The translations under genes were made by a program, and so were the position numbers. Source: an uncultured Bacilli bacterium (GTDB lineage: Bacteria > Bacillota_I > Bacilli_A > RF39 > UBA660). Taken from it: a stretch of DNA of 11,833 nt. Shown here piece by piece: positions 1-6,724 of the stretch (the stretch's first letter is position 1; every line of letters begins with the position of its first letter). The notes below the pieces were generated by a model. It did not search any database and had not been told where the DNA came from. It saw only the letters and a list, made by a program, of their open reading frames with translations. The DNA lies in assembly GCA_947630415.1 (NCBI GenBank), contig CANRHM010000033.1, positions 1-11,833 on the forward strand, written 5' to 3'.

Positions 1-18
1 ACATTTTAACATGTAAAC

Positions 19-47
19 AAAAAGATGTAAATGAACTATCTTTTTTT
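19..47 (+). terminator. Weak intrinsic terminator of an upstream gene
   Basis: AAAAAGAT (19-26) pairs perfectly with ATCTTTTT (38-45) across an 11-base loop, and the T-run continues. The stem is almost all A-T, so it is weak alone. It lies just upstream of the essC promoter, as expected if essC starts its own transcription unit. The upstream gene cannot be identified from the bases present. Confidence 0.4.
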
Positions 48-64
48 ATTTTTATCTTAAAAAC

Positions 65-93
65 TTGAAATGCTTTTTCTTTTGCATTATAAT
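65..93 (+). promoter_or_regulatory. Sigma-A-type promoter for essC-esaB
   Basis: TTGAAA (65-70) is separated by 17 bases from a perfect TATAAT (88-93). Transcription would start near 100, giving a leader of about 28 bases before the ribosome site at 113-117 and the ATG at 128. This also argues against the in-frame ATG at 71, which would lie upstream of the transcript start. Confidence 0.75.
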
Positions 94-127
94 TTTAATA
101 GAATATAAAAATAGGGGTTGCCTTACT

Positions 128-3100
128 ATGAAGTTATTTATTAGAGACCATGATTATTTAACTTTGTACCATCTTCCTGAAACTATTGAAGATGTTTTTT
201 CTATTTCTTATCAACCTATTGGAATGCACCAAGAGGTTTTACTTGTTTTTGGTATGCAAGATGAAAAAATAAGATTTCAAAGTAATGGTATGGTAGAAGC
301 TACCATGAATAATCAACTTTTTGCCTCTATATTGTTAGATTTATATCAAAAATATTCTTTAAAAATTGTAGATCGTGAAGATTTTTTACAAATTTATTTG
401 TTGCCTGAAAAAGAAGAGTATCGTTCATATCAAATCTCTGCTGGTAGTCCTATTTCGATTGGAAATCAAGAGGGAGCAACTTTTAGATTATCCACGTTTC
501 CTATGCAAGGTGTTTTTGCTCAAATAACCTTTAAAGAAGAATGGGTAATTGCAGTTGCCTCTGAAGTTGCGCTCTTTGTAAATGGGTATCGTACTTCTAA
601 TAAAGTTTTAAAATTAGGAGATGTCCTCTTTTTAGAAGGATTCCGTCTTATTTTTATGGGAGATCATATGGAGATTAACGCCTTTCCTTCGTTAACAGTT
701 TCTAATCAATTAGTACCTTTTACTCCTTCAGTAGAAGAAGATAATGCACAGTTTGATGCTTTGACAGACGATGAACGAAATACCCAACTATATAAAGAAA
801 GCGATTATTTTTATCATACACCTCGCTTACAAGAAGTTATTGAAACAAAAGAGGTAGTTATTGATGCTCCTCCTAATAGTGAAAAAAGAGATGAGATGCC
901 TTTTATTTTAACGATTGGTTCGACTATTACCATGGGAGCATCTTCTTTAATGATGGGTTGGAATGTAGGATATGGACTTCTTTCTGGAACACGAACCTTT
1001 TGGGCTGTAATTCCTCAGGTAGTAATGTGTGCTTCCATGATCATTGGTAGCTTGATTCTTCCTAAAATGGCTTCTAGGTATCAGAAGAAAAAAGCGAAAG
1101 AGCAAGAGCAATTACGCCTTACAAAATACCGCTCTTATCTTTCTAAAAAAGATGAAGAGTTAAATCAAATTATAAATAGGCAATATCAAATTTTACATGA
1201 AAACGCTGTTTCTGTTAGCACGTGTTTAACAAGTATCAAAAATCAAGATCGTCTTTTTTGGAGTAGAGAAATCAAGGATGAAGATTTTTTATCTATTCGT
1301 CTTGGCTTAGGAGATATTGATGCTAAAATCAATGTATCCAGTCCAGAAGAACATTTTTCCATTGAAGAAGATGATTTGTTAAAAGAAGTTTATGGCATTG
1401 TTGAAAGACATAAAAAATTAAAAGATGTTCCTATTACGTTTTCTTTTACGGAACATTTAGTATCTGCTTTTATTTTAAATATTGAACGTAAAAAAGCCTA
1501 TTTGGATGAAATGATTTTACAATTAGTAGCCCTTCATAGTGCTGCTGACTTAAAAATCGTTTTGTTTACCAATAAAGAAAATAGTGCTTCTTGGGATTAT
1601 ATGCGTTTTCTTCCCCATTGTTTTAGTAGTGATAAATCGAAACGCTTCTTTGCAACAAATTTAGAAGAGGCCAGAGAAGTATCGAATTATATTAGTGAAG
1701 AATTTAAACATCGCTTAGAAATGACCAATGGAGGCAATAAGGAAAAACAAGAAGGCGACACCGTTGAAAAAGATCCTTATAAAAATTTTGATTCATATTA
1801 TTTAATCATTACGGATGATTATCAAATGGCAAAGAATATCTCTGTAATACAAGAATTGATGAAATACGATAAAAATTATGGTTTTTCTATTTTAGTAGTT
1901 GAAAAATCATTAAAAATGTTACCTGCAAAATGTAGTACTTTTGTGCAAATCGATCAAAAGAATGGGGCTATTATTGATGAGAAAATTACAACCACTTCTC
2001 AAACTCCTTTCAAAATGGAGACCAATCCACAACTAAATATGCATGAAATTAGCACCCTATTATCCAATATTCCAGTATTGACCAAAGAAGGCTTATCGGA
2101 ACTTCCAAGCATGCTTTCTTTCTTGGAAATGTATGGGGTATCTCGTATTGAACAGTTAAATATATTGAATAGGTGGCGTACTAATAATCCTGTGACTTCT
2201 TTATCTGCTACAGTGGGAGTACATAAAGATGGGGAACCATTTAAGTTGGACTTACATGAAAAATTTCATGGTCCACATGGATTGATTGCGGGTTCTACTG
2301 GTTCAGGTAAATCCGAATTTATTATTACTTATATCCTATCTCTTGCCTTAAACTACGATCCAAGAGAAGTCCAATTCGTTCTTATCGACTACAAAGGTGG
2401 AGGTTTGGCTGGAGCTTTTGAGAATAAAGAGACAGGTATCAAGCTTCCTCACCTTATAGGAACCATTACCAACCTAGATACCAATGAAATAAATCGTACT
2501 TTAGTGTCTATCGAAAGTGAACTTAAACGAAGACAACGCATTTTTAATGAGGTTAAGGATACACTAGGAGAAGGTACAATAGATATTTATAAGTATCAAA
2601 GGCTTTTCCGTGAAGGACAAGTAAAAGAACCGATGGCCCACTTATTTATCATCAGTGATGAGTTTGCAGAACTTAAGAGTCAACAACCAGAATTTATGAC
2701 TCAACTTATATCGACTGCCCGTATTGGTCGTTCACTTGGAGTACATTTGATTTTAGCAACCCAAAAACCAAGCGGTATAGTAAACGATCAGATTTGGAGT
2801 AACTCTAAATTTAAAGTTTGTTTAAGAGTACAAGATCGTTCAGATAGTATGGAAGTGTTGAAAAAACCGGATGCCGCGTCGATTAAAGAAACCGGAAGAT
2901 TTTATCTACAAGTGGGTTATGATGACTTATTTGAGATAGGACAATCCGGATGGGCTGGAGCAAAATACGTTCCATCGGACCGTTTGTTACGAAGAATCGA
3001 TGATTCCCTTGTTTTTATAAATCATGTCGGTTATCCTGTAAAAAGTATTAAAGATATTGTAACTGTTCAAGATACGAAAGAAGACTTAGGGGACCAACTT

Positions 3101-4735
3101 ATAAATCTAGTTAAATATATATACAATTTAGGAAAAAAGGAAAATATTATTACCAAGAATCTTTGGCTTGAAAATATTCCGCCAGTTATTTATCTTGCTA
3201 ACTTACGTCAAAAATATAACAGCAAACCTATCTCTTACTGTATTGATCCGATTATTGGTGAATATGATAATCCAAGTGCCCAAGAACAAGGAATTGTTAA
3301 GCTTGATTTGACGCATCAAGGAAATGTTGTTATTTATGGTGCAAGTGGTTCAGGAAAAGAGAATTTGCTAACCACTATGATTTTTTCAATGGTTACCGAA
3401 CATGTACCAGACGAAGTCAATATTTATGTTTTGGACTTTGGTTCAGGTGCTCTTCGTGTCTTTAATAAAATTCCGCATGTAGGAGAAGTAGTAACTGTAG
3501 ATGAAAGTGAAAAACTAGTAGATACTTTGAAGATGCTTGATTCTGAACTTGAAAGAAGAAAAGATTTATTTGCCGATTATGGTGGAAGTTATGAAGAGTA
3601 TTGCAACAATAGTGGAAGTAAATTACCTCTTATTGTGACGATTGTCAACAATTATGATACCTTCCTTGAAAACTATGATAAAATCGCTGAACAAATGATT
3701 ACCATGTATCGTGATGGAAGTAAATATGGCCTAATCTTTGTTTTGACAGCTGTATCAACTTCGACTATTCGTCAAAGAATCATGCAACACTTTAATCAAC
3801 TTATTTGCCTACAAATTCCAAATGAAACAGAATATCGTTCTATTTTAGGGGCTCCTCGAGGACTTGCTCCACAAAGATATTTTGGTCGCGGTATAATTGC
3901 TATGAACGATACGGCTTATGAATTCCAAACAGCTTTTGTCTATGAACGTAGTCAAATTAATAATGTTATCAGGCAACTTACTCAAAAAATGCAAGGAGCT
4001 TATAAAACAGAAGCTAAAAAAGTACCTAGTATTCCAACGGTTGTATCGTACACGTCTTTACTTCCAATAGCTGACAGAATTAGTAATGTACCAATTGGAT
4101 ATGACATTAATACGAAAAAAGCGATTACCTACAATTTTGATAGACAACCGATTAGTTTGATTTTAACGAACTACATGGATGATGATAAAATATTGTTTAT
4201 TTATGCTTTGATTAAAATGCTTGTTCATATTCCGAAGACCATGGTTCGAGTGGTGGATTTTGTTAAAGCATACGGCTCTTCCGTGGAAGGAGTAACCGCT
4301 TATCGAGATAATTTTGATCGAGCAATTATTGAAATTAATAATGAAGTTATAAGATCTAAAGATAATGGAACGAATTACATTTATATTATTTTAGGAATAG
4401 GGGAAATTAAAAATAAAGTTTCAAAAGAGGCAAGAGAAGTCTTAGATCGTCTCCTTGCTGCGATTAGTGGATATTTAAATAGTAAATTTATTTTTATCGA
4501 TTTGTATGCTTCGATTAAAAATGTTCAGATTGAACCTTGGTACCAAGGAACCATTGATAATTCTCAAGGTATTTGGTTAGGTCCAGAAATAGGCAGTCAG
4601 ATGGCTATTAATGCTACAAATCTTACGTTAGAACATCGAAAATTGAATTATATTGATATGGCCTTTTTGGTAGAAAATGGAAAAGCAACACCGATTAAAC
4701 ATATGATAGATGCGGAGGATTTGGATGAAAAATAA
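128..4735 (+). CDS. essC: EssC, FtsK/SpoIIIE-type ATPase of type VIIb secretion
   Basis: Membrane-anchored motor of the T7SSb machine, which powers export of WXG100-family proteins and their effectors. The 1535-residue product is close to the usual EssC size (about 1480-1500). The order is a cytoplasmic N-terminal region with two FHA-like modules (about 1-90 and 98-185), two membrane segments (about 258-280 and 291-311), a basic coiled linker, then three ATPase domains. Domain 1 has a full Walker A (GSTGSGKS, 722-729) and Walker B acids (D844, E845). Domain 2 has GASGSGKE (1071-1078), with Glu in place of Ser/Thr, and NNYD where the Walker B acid is expected (1174-1177). Domain 3 (from about 1341) has no Walker A. 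The ATG at 128 is chosen because AGGGG (113-117) precedes it by ten bases and the promoter covers the earlier in-frame ATG at 71. The stop overlaps esaB. Identification is firm. Confidence 0.95.
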   Translation: MKLFIRDHDYLTLYHLPETIEDVFSISYQPIGMHQEVLLVFGMQDEKIRFQSNGMVEATMNNQLFASILLDLYQKYSLKIVDREDFLQIYLLPEKEEYRSYQISAGSPISIGNQEGATFRLSTFPMQGVFAQITFKEEWVIAVASEVALFVNGYRTSNKVLKLGDVLFLEGFRLIFMGDHMEINAFPSLTVSNQLVPFTPSVEEDNAQFDALTDDERNTQLYKESDYFYHTPRLQEVIETKEVVIDAPPNSEKRDEMPFILTIGSTITMGASSLMMGWNVGYGLLSGTRTFWAVIPQVVMCASMIIGSLILPKMASRYQKKKAKEQEQLRLTKYRSYLSKKDEELNQIINRQYQILHENAVSVSTCLTSIKNQDRLFWSREIKDEDFLSIRLGLGDIDAKINVSSPEEHFSIEEDDLLKEVYGIVERHKKLKDVPITFSFTEHLVSAFILNIERKKAYLDEMILQLVALHSAADLKIVLFTNKENSASWDYMRFLPHCFSSDKSKRFFATNLEEAREVSNYISEEFKHRLEMTNGGNKEKQEGDTVEKDPYKNFDSYYLIITDDYQMAKNISVIQELMKYDKNYGFSILVVEKSLKMLPAKCSTFVQIDQKNGAIIDEKITTTSQTPFKMETNPQLNMHEISTLLSNIPVLTKEGLSELPSMLSFLEMYGVSRIEQLNILNRWRTNNPVTSLSATVGVHKDGEPFKLDLHEKFHGPHGLIAGSTGSGKSEFIITYILSLALNYDPREVQFVLIDYKGGGLAGAFENKETGIKLPHLIGTITNLDTNEINRTLVSIESELKRRQRIFNEVKDTLGEGTIDIYKYQRLFREGQVKEPMAHLFIISDEFAELKSQQPEFMTQLISTARIGRSLGVHLILATQKPSGIVNDQIWSNSKFKVCLRVQDRSDSMEVLKKPDAASIKETGRFYLQVGYDDLFEIGQSGWAGAKYVPSDRLLRRIDDSLVFINHVGYPVKSIKDIVTVQDTKEDLGDQLINLVKYIYNLGKKENIITKNLWLENIPPVIYLANLRQKYNSKPISYCIDPIIGEYDNPSAQEQGIVKLDLTHQGNVVIYGASGSGKENLLTTMIFSMVTEHVPDEVNIYVLDFGSGALRVFNKIPHVGEVVTVDESEKLVDTLKMLDSELERRKDLFADYGGSYEEYCNNSGSKLPLIVTIVNNYDTFLENYDKIAEQMITMYRDGSKYGLIFVLTAVSTSTIRQRIMQHFNQLICLQIPNETEYRSILGAPRGLAPQRYFGRGIIAMNDTAYEFQTAFVYERSQINNVIRQLTQKMQGAYKTEAKKVPSIPTVVSYTSLLPIADRISNVPIGYDINTKKAITYNFDRQPISLILTNYMDDDKILFIYALIKMLVHIPKTMVRVVDFVKAYGSSVEGVTAYRDNFDRAIIEINNEVIRSKDNGTNYIYIILGIGEIKNKVSKEAREVLDRLLAAISGYLNSKFIFIDLYASIKNVQIEPWYQGTIDNSQGIWLGPEIGSQMAINATNLTLEHRKLNYIDMAFLVENGKATPIKHMIDAEDLDEK

Positions 4736-4979
4736 AGTTTTGGTAGAGGTGCTAGTGCCTCATCTGGATAAAATATATGAAGTATTTATCCCAGTAAATC
4801 GTAAAGTAGGCAATGTGATTGGTTTATTAATGCGTTCCATTAGTGAATTATCTGAAGGTACTTTTGTAGAAGATAAAAACATTTTTCTATATAATGCCGA
4901 AACTTCTATAAAATATGAACCAAATCAATTAGTTAAAGATACGGATATTCGAAATGGGACGAGATTGGTTTTAATTTAA
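4725..4979 (+). CDS. esaB: EsaB/YukD-like ubiquitin-fold protein
   Basis: Small cytosolic protein of 84 residues with the ubiquitin-like beta-grasp pattern of the YukD/EsaB family. It opens with a strand (KVLVEVLVP), is followed by V-N-R-K-V-x-x-V-I-G-L-L helix positions, and ends with G-T-R-L-V-L-I. EsaB is a core or regulatory T7SSb component in Staphylococcus and Bacillus and is usually encoded beside essC, as here. The start at 4725 is preferred because GGAGG (4713-4717) precedes it by seven bases; the in-frame ATG at 4710 lies before that ribosome site. It overlaps the end of essC by 11 bp in another frame, so translational coupling is likely. A strong terminator follows. Confidence 0.88.
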   Translation: MKNKVLVEVLVPHLDKIYEVFIPVNRKVGNVIGLLMRSISELSEGTFVEDKNIFLYNAETSIKYEPNQLVKDTDIRNGTRLVLI

Positions 4980-4998
4980 GAATCACTAGAAATGTAAG

Positions 4999-5030
4999 AA
5001 AGATAGAAATTTAAACCTCTATCTTTTTTT
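4999..5030 (+). terminator. Intrinsic terminator after essC-esaB
   Basis: AAAGATAGA (4999-5007) pairs perfectly with TCTATCTTT (5018-5026) around a ten-base loop, followed by more T residues to 5030. It lies 20 bases after the esaB stop and closes the first T7SS unit. Confidence 0.75.
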
Positions 5031-5044
5031 ATGGTTAAAGCGGT

Positions 5045-5060
5045 TTAAAGGTCTTTTTAC
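5045..5060. repeat. Left copy of 16-bp target-site duplication
   Basis: TTAAAGGTCTTTTTAC is repeated exactly at 6648-6663. The two copies directly abut the proposed ends of the insertion sequence, which makes them a target-site duplication. The next base outward differs (T5044 against A6647), so 16 bp is the exact length. Confidence 0.85.
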
Positions 5061-5109
5061 TGTCAAATTTTTTTGAAAATGTCAGTAAATCATTTTGAGA
5101 AAATGTCAG
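5061..5109 (+). repeat. Left terminal inverted repeat with three TGTCA subrepeats
   Basis: TGTCA occurs at 5061-5065, 5080-5084 and 5104-5108, the last two each preceded by GAAAA or GAAAAA-like A-runs. The same three-part layout occurs, inverted, at the other end of the element. Repeated subsites of this type are likely transposase binding sites. Confidence 0.8.
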
Positions 5110-5127
5110 ATGAGTAATTTATAGATA

Positions 5128-5155
5128 ACATCAAAAGGAAGAAACCTTTTGATGT
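5128..5155. other. Perfect 11-bp hairpin at the 3' side of the insertion sequence
   Basis: ACATCAAAAGG (5128-5138) pairs perfectly with CCTTTTGATGT (5145-5155) around a six-base loop. It lies between the transposase stop and the left inverted repeat. On the minus strand no T-run follows, so it is not a classical terminator. It could stabilise the transposase mRNA end or block transcription entering from outside. Confidence 0.6.
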
Positions 5156-5177
5156 AAAAATATTGTACTTTCGGGTA

Positions 5178-5220
5178 GTTAGTCAAGAGTCAAGATGAAT
5201 GCTTCGCACTCTTGACTAAC
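5178..5220. other. Perfect 13-bp hairpin overlapping the transposase stop codon
   Basis: GTTAGTCAAGAGT (5178-5190) pairs perfectly with ACTCTTGACTAAC (5208-5220) around a 17-base loop. The right arm includes the transposase stop codon (5216-5218). No T-run follows on either strand. A role in ending transcription or protecting the mRNA 3' end is plausible but unproven. Confidence 0.6.
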
Positions 5221-6556
5221 ATCCATGATTAAGAGCATAAAACATAGATTGATTAGATACTTGAGGAGGTAATCCCTTTCTCCAAGGACTTTTATTTGAA
5301 TTAGGAGTTGTTGATTTATTCATATTTTTTTCAGGCTTAGTTGATACAACAATAGGTTTAACTATTTGAGATTGATATTCTTTTATAGTTTTTAGATCAT
5401 AAAATTTATCATTATACAAGACATGCTCAGTACCATCTAAAAACTTATATACTCTTAATTTGCTAGAAGTAGGAAGAAATACTTTGGTGTTGTTTTCTGT
5501 GATTATATGATAAAAATTATCATATTTTAAGTATGAATTATGATAAACTTTATGTTCACTCCAAACAGCTAATTCTTTGTTATAATCAAAATTTTCAGGT
5601 AGACTTATAAAATGGTTTCTGTTATTATCAATAGGAAGAGCAAATTTGGCGTTGTATTTTGGGATAAATACTTTTTTGAGATACTGATTTGCCTCTTCAA
5701 TGGTATGAATGTTTTTCTTTTTAAGTTCGTTATATAAACGATCTTGAAAAGTTTTCCATAATCGCTCTATACGTCCTTTGGCACAAGGATTTGTAGTAGA
5801 AGTGATATCTGTTCCTATATGCTCTAACATATTGGCAAATCGTGTGTTTTTAATTTTTTTATCTTCTATTTCTTCTTCTAAAGTTAATTCATGCTTATTT
5901 GATTTAAATACGGTTCTATAATCGGTATATAAACATTCTGGAATACCATAATTTTCAAGTGTTTCTTTAAAAATCATTTGATAACCAAAAATGGTTTCTT
6001 GTTCTTGGAAAAAACAAGAAGTAACTGTTCCAGTACAATCATCAATACCTCCATGAAGATAATAATATTTAGGATCATTATAGAACCATTGATGCTTAGA
6101 AGCATCAACTTGTATTAATTCGCCAGCATTTTCTCTTCTTTCTCTAGGTGGGTGAGATTTTTTCTTTTTGATGGAATATTTATGAGGGGAAGAAATGCCA
6201 TGAGAAGTTAGAAGATTATAAATAAAAGAATCCGATACTTTAATATGATGATAATCTTCTAAAGTATCATTAAAGTGATAAAAGTTCCAACCATCATATT
6301 CTTCTTTATACAACTTAACAATTTTATCTTTAAAAGTTTTACTATAACCTCGACCACTAGGTTTTCCCTTGGATTTATGAGGTATGGAATCAATACCATA
6401 TAATTTATAATTCTTTTTCTTTCTATATAATTGCCTTTCCGATAATCCGGTTAATCTGATGGCATCATTCATAGAAATTTCTTTTGATATAAGCTTAACG
6501 ATAATATCATTGATTCTTTTTTCTTCCATAGTTAATGTAATCCCTTCTTTGTTCAT
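5216..6556 (-). CDS. DDE (rve-fold) transposase, IS1202/ISNCY-like
   Basis: A 446-residue intact transposase that would cut and join the element's ends. An N-terminal helix-turn-helix region (about 15-60, with the segment AIRLTGLSERQLYRKKK) probably binds the TGTCA subrepeats. The RNase H-like catalytic core follows, with a likely triad of D151 (in IQVDASKHQWF), D212 (in LYTDYRTVF) and E264 (in CAKGRIERLWKTFQDRL). These three blocks are typical of ISNCY/IS1202-type integrase-core transposases of about 450 residues. The start at 6556 follows AAGGAG by seven bases on the minus strand; that site is held in a perfect hairpin. Gene direction is opposite to the T7SS genes. No frameshift or internal stop is present. 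Confidence 0.9.
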   Translation of the reverse strand: MNKEGITLTMEEKRINDIIVKLISKEISMNDAIRLTGLSERQLYRKKKNYKLYGIDSIPHKSKGKPSGRGYSKTFKDKIVKLYKEEYDGWNFYHFNDTLEDYHHIKVSDSFIYNLLTSHGISSPHKYSIKKKKSHPPRERRENAGELIQVDASKHQWFYNDPKYYYLHGGIDDCTGTVTSCFFQEQETIFGYQMIFKETLENYGIPECLYTDYRTVFKSNKHELTLEEEIEDKKIKNTRFANMLEHIGTDITSTTNPCAKGRIERLWKTFQDRLYNELKKKNIHTIEEANQYLKKVFIPKYNAKFALPIDNNRNHFISLPENFDYNKELAVWSEHKVYHNSYLKYDNFYHIITENNTKVFLPTSSKLRVYKFLDGTEHVLYNDKFYDLKTIKEYQSQIVKPIVVSTKPEKNMNKSTTPNSNKSPWRKGLPPQVSNQSMFYALNHGC

Positions 6557-6562
6557 ATGATT

Positions 6563-6580
6563 ACTCCTTTCTCAAGGAGT
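6563..6580 (-). promoter_or_regulatory. Hairpin sequestering the transposase ribosome site
   Basis: On the minus strand ACTCCTT, GAGA, AAGGAGT forms a perfect 7-bp stem with a four-base loop, and AAGGAG is the ribosome site of the transposase. From the predicted -10 box at 6583-6588, transcription would begin near 6576, inside the outer arm. The element's own mRNA would therefore lack the full stem, while mRNA read in from outside would contain it and be poorly translated. Confidence 0.6.
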
Positions 6581-6582
6581 TT

Positions 6583-6588
6583 ATTATA
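6583..6588 (-). promoter_or_regulatory. Probable -10 box of the transposase promoter
   Basis: TATAAT on the minus strand lies 26 bases before the start codon. The position 17-18 bases upstream is only T-rich (TTTTTA or TTTTTT) and falls inside the right inverted repeat. A weak promoter overlapping the transposase binding site would allow self-limitation. Confidence 0.5.
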
Positions 6589-6596
6589 TACGAATA

Positions 6597-6647
6597 CTGA
6601 CATTTTAAAAAAATGATATAACATGACATTATCACAAAACGATTACA
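6597..6647 (-). repeat. Right terminal inverted repeat
   Basis: Read inward from 6647 on the minus strand it begins TGTAATCG, reaches TGTCA at 6628-6624 and TGTCAG at 6602-6597. It aligns along its full length with 5061-5109 with a two-base length difference. The outermost subrepeat is degenerate (TGTAA). The end at 6647 rather than 6628 is fixed by the adjacent 16-bp direct repeat. Confidence 0.8.
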
Positions 6648-6663
6648 TTAAAGGTCTTTTTAC
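6648..6663. repeat. Right copy of 16-bp target-site duplication
   Basis: Exact copy of 5045-5060. It ends one base before the -35 box of the lipoprotein gene promoter, so the insertion left that promoter intact. Confidence 0.85.
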
Positions 6664-6692
6664 TTGCTTTTTTGCTTATTTTATGGTAAAAT
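6664..6692 (+). promoter_or_regulatory. Promoter of the metalloprotease-like lipoprotein gene
   Basis: TTGCTT (6664-6669), a 17-base spacer and TAAAAT (6687-6692) preceded by TGG, an extended -10 pattern. A second TATAAT at 6692-6697 overlaps. The -35 box directly follows the target-site duplication of the insertion sequence. Confidence 0.65.
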
Positions 6693-6724
6693 ATAATCCG
6701 TTTATAAAAGAGGGGTTAAATTTT

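Larger units (their letters stand above)
5061..6647 (-). mobile_element. Complete IS1202/ISNCY-like insertion sequence, 1587 bp
   Basis: The element holds one intact transposase gene on the minus strand, terminal inverted repeats of 49 and 51 bp, and flanking 16-bp direct repeats. The inner 21 bp of the two inverted repeats match at 18 positions and the outer 19 at 13 positions. Ends begin TGTCA (left) and TGTAA (right, read inward). As far as I recall, IS1202-type elements make unusually long target duplications, and the ISTde1 subgroup makes ones of about 15-18 bp, which would fit 16 bp. The family name rests on the transposase motifs and this duplication length and was not checked by search. 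All parts look intact, which suggests recent insertion and possible activity. Confidence 0.85.

Noticed and set aside
65..127. Longer EssC N-terminus from an in-frame upstream ATG near 71
   Set aside because: The -35 and -10 boxes (65-93) cover it, no ribosome site precedes it, and AGGGG sits properly before the ATG at 128.
6624..6628. Right end of the insertion sequence at the TGACA ending at 6628
   Set aside because: No direct repeat flanks that position. Extending to 6647 gives a full-length inverted-repeat alignment and an exact 16-bp duplication.
6623..6724. Longer lipoprotein start from an ATG inside the insertion-sequence end
   Set aside because: It would lie upstream of the promoter and bury the signal peptide; the ATG at 6725 has a ribosome site and yields a normal lipobox at residue 34.
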